A stretch of 64,000 bases of DNA, taken from positions 1,302,001 to 1,366,000 of the forward strand of contig OZ251531.1 in assembly GCA_965243185.1 (NCBI GenBank), given 5' to 3'. The translations under genes were made by a program, and so were the position numbers. The notes under the pieces are model-generated. The model searched no databases. It saw only the letters and a list, made by a program, of their open reading frames with translations, and was not told the origin of the DNA. Source of the stretch: CBDBCU01 sp965243185 (GTDB taxonomy: Bacteria > Chloroflexota > Dehalococcoidia > Lucifugimonadales > UBA3495). Below are positions 1 through 8,663 of the stretch, one piece after another. Every line of letters begins with the position of its first letter. Position 1 is the first letter of the stretch.

Positions 1-1365
1 GGCATTCCGACCATCCTGCACGGCTTGATGTATTCCGGCCCCTACGATATTCCCAACATCAAGGCGGACATTTACGGCTGCTTTACCAACACCACCCCGG
101 TCGAAGCCTACCGCGGCGCCGGCCGGCCCGAAGCTACTTTCCTGCTGGAGCGGCTGGTCGATTTGCTGGCGGCGGCCGTGGGCCAAGACCCGGTAGCGGT
201 GCGGCGGCTGAACCTGATTCCCAAGTTTGACAACGGCCACGATGTCGCTATCGGCTTGACCTATGACAGCGGCGACTATCCCCGCGCCCTCGATACCGCC
301 CTCGAGCGGATTGACTACGCCCAACTCCGGCAGCAGCAAGCCCACGACCGGGAACACGGCCGCTATACCGGCATCGGCGTCAGCTGCTACTCGGAAATTT
401 GCGGCCTCGGCCCCTCCCAGGTCGCCGGCGCGGTAGGTTTCGGCGGCGGGTTGTGGGAAAGCGCCACGGTGCGTTTTTACGCTACCGGCAAGGTCAATGT
501 CTATGTCGGCACTTCGCCGCACGGCCAGGGCGAGGAAACTACCTTTGCCCAAATTATCGCCGGGGAGTTGGGCGTGCCGGTCGATGATGTGGAACTGATT
601 CACGGCGACACCGATAACACCCCCATGGGCTGGGGAACTTACGGCAGCCGCACCACGGTAGTCGGCGGCGGCGCAGTAGCCCTCAGCGCCCGCAAAATCA
701 AGGACAAGGCGGCGGCCTTGGCCGCCCATCTCCTCGAAGCCGCCGAAGCGGACATCGAGTACGCCGATGGGCAGTTCTTTGTCCGCGGCGCTCCCGACCA
801 GAGCAAATCCATTCAGGACATTGCGCTGATGGCTAATGTGGCCTGGAACCTGCCGGAGGGTATGGAGCCGGGACTGGAAGCCACCGCCTTTTACGACCCG
901 CCCAACTTTTCCTATCCCTTCGGCGCCCACGCCGCCGTAGTCAGCGTTGACCCGGACAACGGGCATATCGTCCTGCAACGCTATGTGGCCGTGGACGATT
1001 GCGGCCCCCAGATTAACCCGATGATTGTCGAGGGGCAAGTCCACGGCGGCGTCGTGCAAGGCGCCGGGCAAGCCCTGTGGGAGGGCGCGGTCTATGACGA
1101 CAACGGGCAGCTGTTGACCGGCAGTATGCTCGACTACGCCTTGCCCCGGGCCCATCTGCTGCCGGAGATTGAAACCCTGTCCACGGAGACGCCGTCGCCG
1201 CACAACCCCTTGGGGGTCAAGGGCATTGGGGAAACCGGTACGATAGCGTCCACGGTCACCATCTATAACGCCGTCATTGACGCCCTGCGGCCCCTGGGCG
1301 TAACCCGACTGGAAATGCCGCTGACCCCGGAACGGGTTTGGCGGGCTATTCACGAGCAGAGTTAG
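1..1365 (+). CDS. Xanthine dehydrogenase family molybdopterin-binding (large) subunit, 3' part
   Basis: The reading frame is open from base 1, so the gene starts upstream of the window and about 454 C-terminal codons are seen. It is the catalytic Mo-cofactor subunit of the xanthine dehydrogenase/CO dehydrogenase family, which hydroxylates or oxidises small organic substrates. The active-site loop reads AYRGAGR (106-126), the form found in form II CoxL-like and aldehyde/xanthine oxidases rather than the AYxCSFR of true aerobic CO dehydrogenase. The late GVKGIGE motif holds the conserved catalytic glutamate (codon 1231-1233). The FAD subunit follows 15 bp downstream, so the two are probably one operon. 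The substrate cannot be told from sequence. Confidence 0.93.
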   Translation, partial: GIPTILHGLMYSGPYDIPNIKADIYGCFTNTTPVEAYRGAGRPEATFLLERLVDLLAAAVGQDPVAVRRLNLIPKFDNGHDVAIGLTYDSGDYPRALDTALERIDYAQLRQQQAHDREHGRYTGIGVSCYSEICGLGPSQVAGAVGFGGGLWESATVRFYATGKVNVYVGTSPHGQGEETTFAQIIAGELGVPVDDVELIHGDTDNTPMGWGTYGSRTTVVGGGAVALSARKIKDKAAALAAHLLEAAEADIEYADGQFFVRGAPDQSKSIQDIALMANVAWNLPEGMEPGLEATAFYDPPNFSYPFGAHAAVVSVDPDNGHIVLQRYVAVDDCGPQINPMIVEGQVHGGVVQGAGQALWEGAVYDDNGQLLTGSMLDYALPRAHLLPEIETLSTETPSPHNPLGVKGIGETGTIASTVTIYNAVIDALRPLGVTRLEMPLTPERVWRAIHEQS

Positions 1366-1380
1366 CGGGAGGAGCAGCTA

Positions 1381-2342
1381 TGTTCACGCCGGAGTTCGAG
1401 TATTATAAGGCCGGTTCGGCGGCCGCGGCCGTCCAGCTGCTGGCGTCCCATTCCGACGCCCGGCTGCTGGCCGGCGGGCACAGCCTCATCCCCCTGATGC
1501 GGCTCCGCCTGGCCCGGCCGGCGGCCCTCATTGACATTGGCGGCTTGACCGAACTGAAGGGCATCAGCGTGCAGGGCGATACCATCAGCATCGGCGCGCT
1601 GACCACCCACGGGGAAATCGCCGCCTCCCATGACCTGCAACATTCCAATCCCCTGCTGGCCGAAGCGGCCGGCGGCATTGGCGACCCGCAGGTTCGCAAT
1701 CGCGGCACCATTGGCGGCAACATTGCCCACGCCGACCCGGCTTCCGACTGGGGGACGGTCTTGACCGCCCTTGATGCCAGCGTGGAAGTGCAGGGGCCTA
1801 ACGGTTCCCGCAGCATCCCCATTGGCATTTTCTTTGTCGCCCCCTTTACCACCGCCCTGGCGGAAAACGAAATCATCACCGCGGTAACCGTGCCGACTCT
1901 GGTTCGCCACGACCCCAATGGCGGCCACGGCCACGGCCATAGCCACGGCGAACACGACCATGGCCACGACCACCACGAAAGCCGCTTGCCGACCATCCAC
2001 GGCGAAGTAGGCGAATACGCCAAGATGGCCCATCCGGCATCTTTCTACCCGGTCATTGGCGGGGCGGTAGTGGTCAATGTGGAAAACGGCCGCTGCGCCG
2101 CCGCCCGCATTGCCGTGGGCGGCTTGGTGCCGACGCCGGTACGCGCCCCCTCCGTCGAGGCGGCCCTGGCTGGACAGGAACTGACCGCCGACAACATCAC
2201 CGCCGCCGTCAACTATCTGGATGATGACCTGGGGACGGACATTATCGGCGATGTGTACGCCTCCGCCGACTACCGCCGGGCCGTGGCTCCGGTCGAGGTT
2301 AAACACGCCCTGTTCCACGCCGTCGGCTTGGCGCACCACTAG
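1381..2342 (+). CDS. FAD-binding (CoxM-type) subunit of molybdenum hydroxylase with His-rich insert
   Basis: This is the medium subunit that carries FAD between the iron-sulfur subunit and the acceptor. The N-terminal FAD_binding_5 signatures are visible (AGGHSLIPLM and, later, IGDPQVRNRGTIGGN), and a CO_deh_flav_C-like end follows. The start is ATG 1381, preceded by GGGAGGAG at a good distance. An unusual insert at about 1909-1980 is almost only His, Gly, Asp and Glu (HGHGHSHGEHDHGHDHH), lying between the FAD domain and the C-terminal domain; homologues normally have a short turn there. A metal-binding role is only a guess. Its partner is the large subunit just upstream; no small 2Fe-2S subunit is seen beside them in the window. 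Confidence 0.92.
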
Positions 2343-2438
2343 GGACGGGGGTTGACGCCCGGAGTCGCGGCGGCGGTTCAGTTCGTGGGGGGTATCGGGT
2401 TTTGCGGCAAGCCGGGCGTATCTGACGGGTAAATATAA

Positions 2439-2510
2439 TGCCCCCGGATAAGCCATCCCTCCCCAAGAGAAGGCTTATCGGGGGCATCGCAACCAAGCGA
2501 AAAAGCTTGG
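2439..2510. terminator. Double hairpin between convergent genes
   Basis: A 15-16 bp stem (2439-2454 with 2472-2486, one bulged base) is followed by a second small hairpin with arms CCAAGC and GCTTGG (2493-2498, 2505-2510). It lies between two convergent genes and can terminate both. There is no long T-run, so the call rests on structure and position. Confidence 0.55.
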
Positions 2511-4142
2511 CTAGGCCGGCGTTGGGGCAGGGGCGTGTTGTCCCGCGAACTCGATTGCCCAAATCTCCATTGCCCGGTCATAAGCCCAATCCAGGTCAAT
2601 CAAGTCGTCCAAGGGGACTTGCAGCTCCCCCTTGGCGGCGATTTCCGTCCGCAGCCGCTCCAGGCTGATTTCCCGGTTCCCTTTGCTGGTGTTGTGCCGC
2701 AGACACATGGGCGCCCGGTTGTAAATGCGGTCGGTGCCGCCCTTGGACTTGGGCCGGATATGGTCGAGATGGAAGTTGTCGGTAGTTTCAATTACCGAAC
2801 CGTCCGGCCGCCGGTTGGCAAAACCGCAGCACCAAGCCAAGTAGCCGGACAGCTTGAGCAGGCGTTTCCGCATCTGGCCGTCGTCAAAAACATCCTTCGC
2901 CTTTTCCTTGTAATTAGGCGTCGGCTTGACCTGCCCCAGCTTGGAGGCCGTTTGCCAATCATCGGTGACCGGTGACACCCGCTGAGGCAACTCCCCGGGG
3001 CCGTGCACGGTGACCGTGGGTTCGCTGCCCATAACCTGCTGGCCGGTAGTTTCATCGTTGCATTTCAAGACAACCAGTTCCTCTTTGTTGAACTGACGCT
3101 TGAACACCGTCCACGCCCGGAGATTATTGTCACAGGCGACCCATTGCCGGGCTTGTTCCGGATTGTCCTTCCCCAGCATTTCCGCGGCCACGGCCGCATA
3201 AGCGCACCCGGCAAAGCAATCCAGGACAATATCGCCGGGATTCGTGCTGGCTCGGATAATCCGCTCGGCCAAAGCCGCCGGCTTCTGCGTAGGGTAGCCG
3301 GTACGCTCGTTGGCGCGCCGGCCTACCGGCGTCATCCCGTCCCGGCCTTCCAGCCAATAATCCTCCGGCACTTTGCCGGCATCATCCAAAGTGGCTGCCC
3401 GATTGAAAATCCCGGAAGTGTTGCCGGTTTCCAGTTTTACATAGGGGATACGCACACTATCCGGGTTAAAAGTCCACTTATTCCCCTTCGTATAAAAGAA
3501 CACGGAATCGTGTTTCCGGGGAAACCACCGCTTGGTGTTCGATGGCCCGGTGTAACACCAGACAATCTCATTCCTGAAATTATCGGGGCCAAACACCGCG
3601 TCCAGCAGTTGACGCAGATACCCGTTGGCGGTGTGGTCGCAGTGCAGGAACAGACTTCCCGTAGGCTTCAGAACCCGGCGGATTTCAATAATCCGCACGG
3701 CCATATAGCAGAGGTAAGCCGCGACGCCGTCGCCGTGAACATAGCGGGTGGCGTCAATCAACTTGTGAATGCCGGACAAATGCGGCCGGTCGGCCAACTC
3801 CAGCATCCAGTCCTCGTGGATGTCCTCCTCCCAGGACCAAATGTCCGTGTAGCCGCCTCTGGCATTGCGGCGGCCACGGGCCGGGTCGCCGTCCGGCCAA
3901 ACCAAGCCGGCCGCCGTGGCCGCCGCCTTGTCAGCGATGCCCCATCGCTGGAGCAGTCGCATTTCATTGCGCCTTTCCAGGTCGGAGAGCTGGGGGCGGA
4001 GCCGGTCGCCGCTAAAGGTTTCGTTCTTGGCAAAGGGCGGGTCAATGCACACCAGGTCAATGCACTCGCTGTTCAACGACCCCAGGAAATTGAGGTTGTT
4101 GGCGATATACACCCCACGGTTGACCGCATTGAACTGTGCCAT
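2511..4142 (-). CDS. DNA methyltransferase with C-terminal HNH nuclease domain
   Basis: A 543-residue protein. The N-terminal part is an amino-methyltransferase of the N6-adenine/N4-cytosine type: catalytic DPPF at residues 34-37, a TQKP motif near 285, and the SAM-binding motif LDCFAGCAY at 308-315 (usual form FAGSGTT). The order, catalytic motif first and SAM motif last, is that of the beta class. The C-terminal part (about 430-500) has an HNH core with DHI at 460, an Asn near 475 and a His near 483, plus cysteines that could bind zinc. A methylase and a nuclease on one chain could be a single-protein restriction-modification enzyme; equally the HNH could be regulatory or inactive. No separate restriction gene is adjacent. 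Confidence 0.85.
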   Translation of the reverse strand: MAQFNAVNRGVYIANNLNFLGSLNSECIDLVCIDPPFAKNETFSGDRLRPQLSDLERRNEMRLLQRWGIADKAAATAAGLVWPDGDPARGRRNARGGYTDIWSWEEDIHEDWMLELADRPHLSGIHKLIDATRYVHGDGVAAYLCYMAVRIIEIRRVLKPTGSLFLHCDHTANGYLRQLLDAVFGPDNFRNEIVWCYTGPSNTKRWFPRKHDSVFFYTKGNKWTFNPDSVRIPYVKLETGNTSGIFNRAATLDDAGKVPEDYWLEGRDGMTPVGRRANERTGYPTQKPAALAERIIRASTNPGDIVLDCFAGCAYAAVAAEMLGKDNPEQARQWVACDNNLRAWTVFKRQFNKEELVVLKCNDETTGQQVMGSEPTVTVHGPGELPQRVSPVTDDWQTASKLGQVKPTPNYKEKAKDVFDDGQMRKRLLKLSGYLAWCCGFANRRPDGSVIETTDNFHLDHIRPKSKGGTDRIYNRAPMCLRHNTSKGNREISLERLRTEIAAKGELQVPLDDLIDLDWAYDRAMEIWAIEFAGQHAPAPTPA

Positions 4143-4272
4143 TGCCGCGCCTCCCGGACTGGATTGGCTCCGTCCCTATGGTAAATCTTTCCCCCAAGGC
4201 TGTCAACGCCGGCGCCGCGCCAATTGACGCCGCTCTATCGCAAATCGAAACCGTCATTCCCCTCCTACCCCC

Positions 4273-4340
4273 GTCATTCCCACGAAAGTGGGAATCCAGA
4301 AATGCCGGAGACTCTGGATTCCCGTTTTCACGGGAATGAC
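4273..4340. repeat. Dispersed palindromic repeat, family 1
   Basis: Two nested inverted repeats: CATTCCCACGAAAGTGGGAA, then a stretch whose end pairs with its start (GTCATTCC at the left, GGGAATGAC at the right). Related copies occur at 49403-49470, 54300-54330, 55779-55830, 58561-58620 and 60441-60510, with partial copies at 16201 and 40498. The form is like a REP element or a short non-autonomous palindromic element. Confidence 0.8.
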
Positions 4341-4360
4341 GATAAGTAGTCCAAAAGGTA

Positions 4361-4366
4361 TATAAT
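4361..4366 (+). promoter_or_regulatory. -10 box of surE promoter
   Basis: TATAAT precedes surE; transcription would begin near 4373. No good -35 is seen. The ATG at 4378 would be almost at the 5' end of the message and opens a seven-codon leader frame (MFPEDIS) whose TGA at 4399-4401 overlaps the proposed surE start. Confidence 0.5.
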
Positions 4367-4397
4367 TCCCTTAAATTATGTTCCCGGAGGATATATC

Positions 4398-5360
4398 CTG
4401 AAAATTCTGCTGACCAATGATGATGGCATCCACGCGCCGGGGTTGTGGGCGGCGGCGCAGGCTTTGGCTCGGGTAGGGGAGTTGTTTATCGTAGCTCCGG
4501 ACCGGGAGCAGAGCGGCGTGGGGGCAGCCCTTACCCTGCACGCCCCGGTCAAGGTTCAGACCATTCCCGTTGACGGGCGCTTGGGCCGGGCGGCCGTGGT
4601 CGCCGCCGATACCGCTGACGCCGGCGACGGGGTGGCCGCGCTGCATCCGGTAACGGCTTTTTCCGTGGAAGGGACGCCCGGCGACAGCTGCATCCTGGGC
4701 TTGGAACGCTTGGCTGGCCCGGTCGATTTAGTGGTCTCCGGCATCAACTCCGGCTCCAACCTGGGCTGGGATGTGCTGGTTTCGGGAACAGTAGGGGCGG
4801 CTTGGCAAGGCTATGTGCGCGGCTATCCGACCATTGCCATATCGGTAGGTTCGGTACAAAACCCCCGCTTTGACGGGGCGGCGGCCTTGCTCGGACGCTT
4901 GGCGGAAAAGTTGACGGCGCTGCCGGCCGGCGGCGCGGCACCGCCGCCCGGTAGCGCTTTCCCATCTAGTGGCGTTGTCCCGCCTGCCGGCGCTTTCCCG
5001 TATGGCGGCGTTGTCCCGGCGGCCGCCCGCGAGCCGCTGTTGTTGAATGTCAATGTCCCCAGCCTGCCCCCGGAGCAGATTGCCGGCGTGGAAATAACCC
5101 GTCCCGGCGGCCGTTCCTATGGCGAGGCGGTGCGCGAGGAGGGCGTCGGTCATCAAAAGCGTTACTGGATTGCCCGCAACCGGCCGGTGATGGCGGACAA
5201 CGGCCCCGGCACCGATATGCACGCCGCCCGCAACAACCGCATCTCCATAACGCCGATGCACCTGGATTTGGGCCACCGGGAGCAGATGGGGCGGATGGGG
5301 GAAATGCTGGGGGAGGTGGGGGCAGCAATAGTAGGGCAAGGGAGGGTTGACGGCTGGTGA
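4398..5360 (+). CDS. surE: 5'/3'-nucleotidase SurE
   Basis: SurE is a metal-dependent nucleoside monophosphate phosphatase. The N-terminus KILLTNDDGIHAPG carries the metal-binding Asp pair, and VSGINSGSN...SGTVGAAWQG is the second family signature. The conserved protein must begin at LKILL, and the only codon there is CTG at 4398, seven bases after GGAGG (4386-4390); the first in-frame ATG lies in mid-domain. A CTG start, or a sequencing slip, is therefore implied. An insert at 4950-5021 consists of two 36-bp tandem units (GSAFPSSGVVPP and AGAFPYGGVVPA), absent from typical SurE and probably a surface loop. The stop overlaps the next gene by four bases. Confidence 0.9.
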   Translation: MKILLTNDDGIHAPGLWAAAQALARVGELFIVAPDREQSGVGAALTLHAPVKVQTIPVDGRLGRAAVVAADTADAGDGVAALHPVTAFSVEGTPGDSCILGLERLAGPVDLVVSGINSGSNLGWDVLVSGTVGAAWQGYVRGYPTIAISVGSVQNPRFDGAAALLGRLAEKLTALPAGGAAPPPGSAFPSSGVVPPAGAFPYGGVVPAAAREPLLLNVNVPSLPPEQIAGVEITRPGGRSYGEAVREEGVGHQKRYWIARNRPVMADNGPGTDMHAARNNRISITPMHLDLGHREQMGRMGEMLGEVGAAIVGQGRVDGW

Positions 5361-5614
5361 GGTTTAGTGAACACTATATTAACGGTCGCATGGCCGCCCG
5401 GGGCATTACACTGAAGCAAGCCACGGCGGTGGTACAAAACCCGGTACGCAGCCAGTTGCAGGAGGATGGCAGAACCCGCTATTGGGGCTATGTGTCCGAG
5501 TTAGCCCATTATCTCCGGGTAGTAGTCGAACCGGACGGCGAGACTATCGTAACCGTATTCATCGATTCGGGATTCCAACCTTACGTGGGAGGAACTGCCA
5601 ATGGTTCAAGTTAA
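5357..5614 (+). CDS. DUF4258-like small protein, possible toxin
   Basis: An 85-residue protein starting at GTG 5357 inside the surE stop (GTGA overlap). The pattern HYINGRMAARGIT, a Gly-Arg-containing turn, then YLRVVVEPDGETIVTVFID resembles DUF4258 proteins, small RelE-like folds that often act as toxins. It overlaps the DUF2283 gene by 14 bp, a pairing often seen for these two families. Function as a toxin-antitoxin pair is inferred from this arrangement; no experimental link is known to me for this exact pair. Confidence 0.65.
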   Translation: MRFSEHYINGRMAARGITLKQATAVVQNPVRSQLQEDGRTRYWGYVSELAHYLRVVVEPDGETIVTVFIDSGFQPYVGGTANGSS

Positions 5615-5792
5615 ATACGACGCCCAATCGGATGCCCTGTCCATCATCCTGGCGGCCAAGGCGGTCAAGGAGTCGGCGGAGATTTTGCCGGATGTCATTG
5701 CGGATTTTGACGCTGAGGGCCGGGTGGTAGCCTTTGAGATTCTGGCGGCCAGCAAGGTCATTGACCCGGCGACGGTTCAGGAGGGGGAGTAG
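5601..5792 (+). CDS. DUF2283 protein, probable antitoxin partner
   Basis: A 63-residue protein. The features KYDAQSDALSIIL near the N-terminus and GRVVAFEILAASK near the C-terminus are the DUF2283 signatures. The ATG at 5601 has GGGAGGAA a few bases upstream and overlaps the end of the DUF4258-like gene, so the pair is translationally coupled. DUF2283 is widespread beside DUF4258 and is thought to neutralise it. Confidence 0.8.
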   Translation: MVQVKYDAQSDALSIILAAKAVKESAEILPDVIADFDAEGRVVAFEILAASKVIDPATVQEGE

Positions 5793-5900
5793 CCGGGAAA
5801 ACCGGCGTAAAGCTGTGGTCGGACAGCGAAATAATGCCGGGATAAGGTGTGCTAACATACCCTTTAAGATACCCCCAAACCGTTGCCGAAAGGTGTGAAA

Positions 5901-6146
5901 ATGCAAACCTACACTTTCCAGGTAGTCATTGAACCGGACGAGGACCGTTGGCGCGCCTATTCCCCGGAACTGGAGGAGTACGGCGGCGCTACTTGGGGCT
6001 ATACCCGGGAGGAGGCGGAAAAGCACATCCGGGAAGTGCTGGCGATGGTGCTGGAAACTATGGTGGAGTATGACTACGCCATTCCCGATACGGCGGCCAA
6101 GAACGACGCGGCCCCGGCCGGCAGTTTGGTCACGGTAACGGTCTGA
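5901..6146 (+). CDS. hicB: HicB-family antitoxin
   Basis: An 81-residue protein. The start is ATG 5901 after GAAAGGTG; an upstream TTG at 5883 is less likely. The partial RNase H-like HicB fold is recognisable: YTFQVVIEPDEDRWRAYSPE, then GATWGYTREEAEKHIREVL. It lacks a clear C-terminal DNA-binding helix, as in short HicB forms. A damaged hicA begins right after its stop, so this antitoxin now has no intact local toxin. Confidence 0.85.
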   Translation: MQTYTFQVVIEPDEDRWRAYSPELEEYGGATWGYTREEAEKHIREVLAMVLETMVEYDYAIPDTAAKNDAAPAGSLVTVTV

Positions 6147-6400
6147 ATGACCATCGATTGGAGCCGGCTGCGTACTTTAACCGCCCGGCAGGTAGTGGCC
6201 GCTTTGCGGCGGGATGGTTTTGCGCTGGTACGGCAGAGCGGCAGCCACCGTCAGTATCGCCATCCCGACGACCGCTGATTGGTATCGGTGTCCTTCCCCG
6301 GCCGGGACAAACCTTTACGATGGACACCTTGCGAAGTATGATACAAACCCAAGCCCAGCGGACAGCTGCCGACCTGATACGCTTGGGGATGCTGCGGTAA
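6147..6400 (+). pseudogene. hicA: hicA toxin gene, broken
   Basis: Translation from ATG 6147 gives a normal HicA start (DWSRLRTLTARQVVAALRRDG, with the catalytic-histidine context QSGSHRQYRHPDDR) and then hits TGA after 43 codons. The rest of HicA continues downstream, ending RSMIQTQAQRTAADLIRLG and TAA 6398-6400, but in another frame. So there is one stop and one single-base frameshift around 6285-6300. HicA is an mRNA interferase of the dsRBD-like fold. hicB immediately upstream is intact. Confidence 0.75.
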
Positions 6401-6464
6401 AGGAATAGCCCCCCAATCCGCAACATAACAGCCCCCGGCTCACCCCCAAAACCCCCTACCACCA

Positions 6465-7268
6465 TCACCCCCGCCCCGGGCTTTCCCCGATAATCCGCGT
6501 CCCCGCGCCCCGGCCGGCCACGCACTCCGCCAACGCCCCCGGCTCCCGTCCGTCCACAATATCCGCCGCCGGACACCGCTCCAACGCCCGCAGGCACGCC
6601 GCCAACTTTGGCACCATCCCCCCGCGCACTACATCCGACCCCAGCAGCAAATTAGCCCGCCGCCAGTCCAGCCGCGCCAACACCCGCCCATTCCCGTCCA
6701 TCACTCCCGGCACATCCGTCAGAAAAATCAGCCGTTCCGCCCCCAACGCGCAAGCCAGTTCCCCAGCCACCGTATCGCCGTTAATGTTCAACGGCCCCCC
6801 GGCGTGGTCACTGCCATCCGCCTCCTGCATCGCCAACGGCGCCAGCAGCGGCATATAACCCCCGGCCAGAACCGCCCGCAGCGGCTCCGGATTCACCCGG
6901 GTAATCTCCCCCACAAACCCCAACTCCGGATTGGCGACCCGAGCCTCCAGCAACCCGGCATCCAGACCGCTGAGGCCCAAGGCCCGCCCGCCCAAACTAT
7001 GCAGCATCCCCACCAGTTCCTTGTTCACCAGGCCGGTCAGCACGGCGACCACAATATCCAGACTGGCGGCGTCCGTAACCCGCAGCCCGTTCACAAAGCG
7101 CGGCGGAATCCCCTGCCGCTGCATCCATTGGGATATGACCGGGCCGCCGCCATGCACTACCACCACTTCCCGGCCCGCCCGTTGCAGGGCTACCAGGTCG
7201 CGCAGGCTGGTATCGTGGCTGCCCAGGGTGCTGCCCCCGATTTTCACCACTAGCGGCGGGCCGGACAC
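6465..7268 (-). CDS. argB: Acetylglutamate kinase
   Basis: The second enzyme of arginine synthesis, phosphorylating N-acetylglutamate. The sequence has the amino acid kinase pattern VVKIGGS at the N-terminus, VVVHGGGP, the substrate region RVTD, then GLSGLDAGL, NINGDTVAGELA and LTDVPGV. The GTG at 7268 is preferred because GGGGAGG sits six bases upstream; a TTG at 7283 is the longer alternative. Length is about 267 residues, normal for the family. argJ lies 174 bp upstream on the same strand. The absence of an N-terminal extension gives no sign of the arginine-feedback form. Confidence 0.93.
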   Translation of the reverse strand: MSGPPLVVKIGGSTLGSHDTSLRDLVALQRAGREVVVVHGGGPVISQWMQRQGIPPRFVNGLRVTDAASLDIVVAVLTGLVNKELVGMLHSLGGRALGLSGLDAGLLEARVANPELGFVGEITRVNPEPLRAVLAGGYMPLLAPLAMQEADGSDHAGGPLNINGDTVAGELACALGAERLIFLTDVPGVMDGNGRVLARLDWRRANLLLGSDVVRGGMVPKLAACLRALERCPAADIVDGREPGALAECVAGRGAGTRIIGESPGRG

Positions 7269-7442
7269 TCCGGACCTCCCCAATCAGACAAAGTTTGCCG
7301 CCTTGTACGCGCCCAAGCGTCAACCCCGGCGGTAAAGGCAGGAATCCCCCCAATCGGCAGTCAGACCCGGGATTGGGAGGATTTACAGTTTCCTCAAGTT
7401 CAGCAATTCCCTTCCCTATTCAGGACAAGGAATCGAGCCGGT

Positions 7443-8663
7443 TCAGGTAGTATAGGCGCTGTTGATGATGACATATTCCTCCGTCAAATCGCAGCCCCAC
7501 GCCGTAGCTTCCCCGTCCCCCAGGTTAAGCTGCAACCGGAAAGTAACTTCCGGCCGTTTCATCAAAGCCACCACCGCATCCCGGTGAAAGGGTACCGGCT
7601 TGCCCGCTTCCATAATGCAGACCCCGTTGACAAACAGGTCAATCTTATCCTCGGCCGCAGCGGCGCCGCTGCGCCCCAAAGCCGCCAATACCCGCCCCCA
7701 GTTCGGATCCGCCCCATAGACCGCCGACTTGACCAGACTGGAGCCGGCAATCGTCCGCGCCGCCTGCCGGGCGTCGGTAATATCGGCGGCCCCGGCCACT
7801 TCCACCTTAATCAAATGCGCCGCCCCTTCGCCATCCCGGGCCAGTTCCTGCGTCAGATAGACGCAGACCGCCCGCAGCGCCGCCCCGAAAACCGCCGCCT
7901 CCGGCGAGCCGGCCCTTACCTCCGGCGTCCGTGCCGTCCCGTTAGCCAGCAGCAACACCGTATCGTTAGTGCTGCTGTCCCCGTCCACCGTCAGCATATT
8001 ATAAGTTTCGTCGGCAACTTCCGACAAAGCCTGCTGCAAAAACCCCCGTTCCACCGCCGCATCGGTAGTCAGGAAAGACAGCATCGTCGCCATATTCGGG
8101 TGAATCATCCCCGAACCCTTGGCAATGCCGCCCAAATGCGCCGTACGACCGCCCAACTCAAAGCTCACCGCCGCCGCCTTGGGCCGGGTATCGGTAGTCA
8201 TAATCGCTTTAGCCAAGTCCAAACCGCCGCCGCCCGACAGTTCAATCTGCTCCACCCCGGAGCGGATTAGCGACATCGGCAGTTCCACCCCGATAACGCC
8301 GGTGCTGCATACCAGAATCTCGGCGGCCGTGGCCCCGGTCTTTTCCGCCGCCACCGCCGCCATTTCCTCCGCGTCAATAAACCCCTGCTCGCCCACGCCG
8401 GCGTTGGCAATGCCGGCATTGACCACCAGCCCCTTCATCGGAATGCCCTGAGCCAGCCGCTGCCGGTTGACGGTAACGGTAGGGGATTTAACCGTGCTGG
8501 TGGTAAAGACGCCGGCGGCGGCGGCGGGCGTCTCCGAAAAGAGAATACCCAAATCCAGCTTATCCTCGGCATAGGTTTTCAGCCCGGCGTAAGTAGCCCC
8601 GGCCCGAAACCCCTGCGGCGTCGTCAAAGTCCCGCCATCCACAAAGTTTATCGCCCCGGCCAT
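7443..8663 (-). CDS. argJ: Bifunctional ArgJ, glutamate N-acetyltransferase/amino-acid acetyltransferase
   Basis: ArgJ transfers acetyl from N-acetylornithine to glutamate, closing the arginine cycle. It self-cleaves before a threonine; here the motif KGSGMIHPNMATML places that nucleophile at about Thr193. GDSSTNDTVLLLANG is also diagnostic. ATG 8663 is chosen because GGGGGAGG lies eight bases upstream; an ATG 39 bp further up adds a tail without similarity. About 406 residues, the usual size. It runs in the same direction as argB. Whether it is mono- or bifunctional cannot be read from sequence. Confidence 0.94.
   Translation of the reverse strand: MAGAINFVDGGTLTTPQGFRAGATYAGLKTYAEDKLDLGILFSETPAAAAGVFTTSTVKSPTVTVNRQRLAQGIPMKGLVVNAGIANAGVGEQGFIDAEEMAAVAAEKTGATAAEILVCSTGVIGVELPMSLIRSGVEQIELSGGGGLDLAKAIMTTDTRPKAAAVSFELGGRTAHLGGIAKGSGMIHPNMATMLSFLTTDAAVERGFLQQALSEVADETYNMLTVDGDSSTNDTVLLLANGTARTPEVRAGSPEAAVFGAALRAVCVYLTQELARDGEGAAHLIKVEVAGAADITDARQAARTIAGSSLVKSAVYGADPNWGRVLAALGRSGAAAAEDKIDLFVNGVCIMEAGKPVPFHRDAVVALMKRPEVTFRLQLNLGDGEATAWGCDLTEEYVIINSAYTT

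Noticed and set aside
1362..2456. A 364-codon minus-strand frame opposite the FAD subunit.
   Set aside because: It is antisense to a gene with clear family motifs and shows shadow-type composition.
6270..6290. In-frame TGA in hicA read as selenocysteine or by the UCA tRNA.
   Set aside because: Reading through the TGA does not restore the family sequence; a frameshift is needed too, so it is a broken gene.
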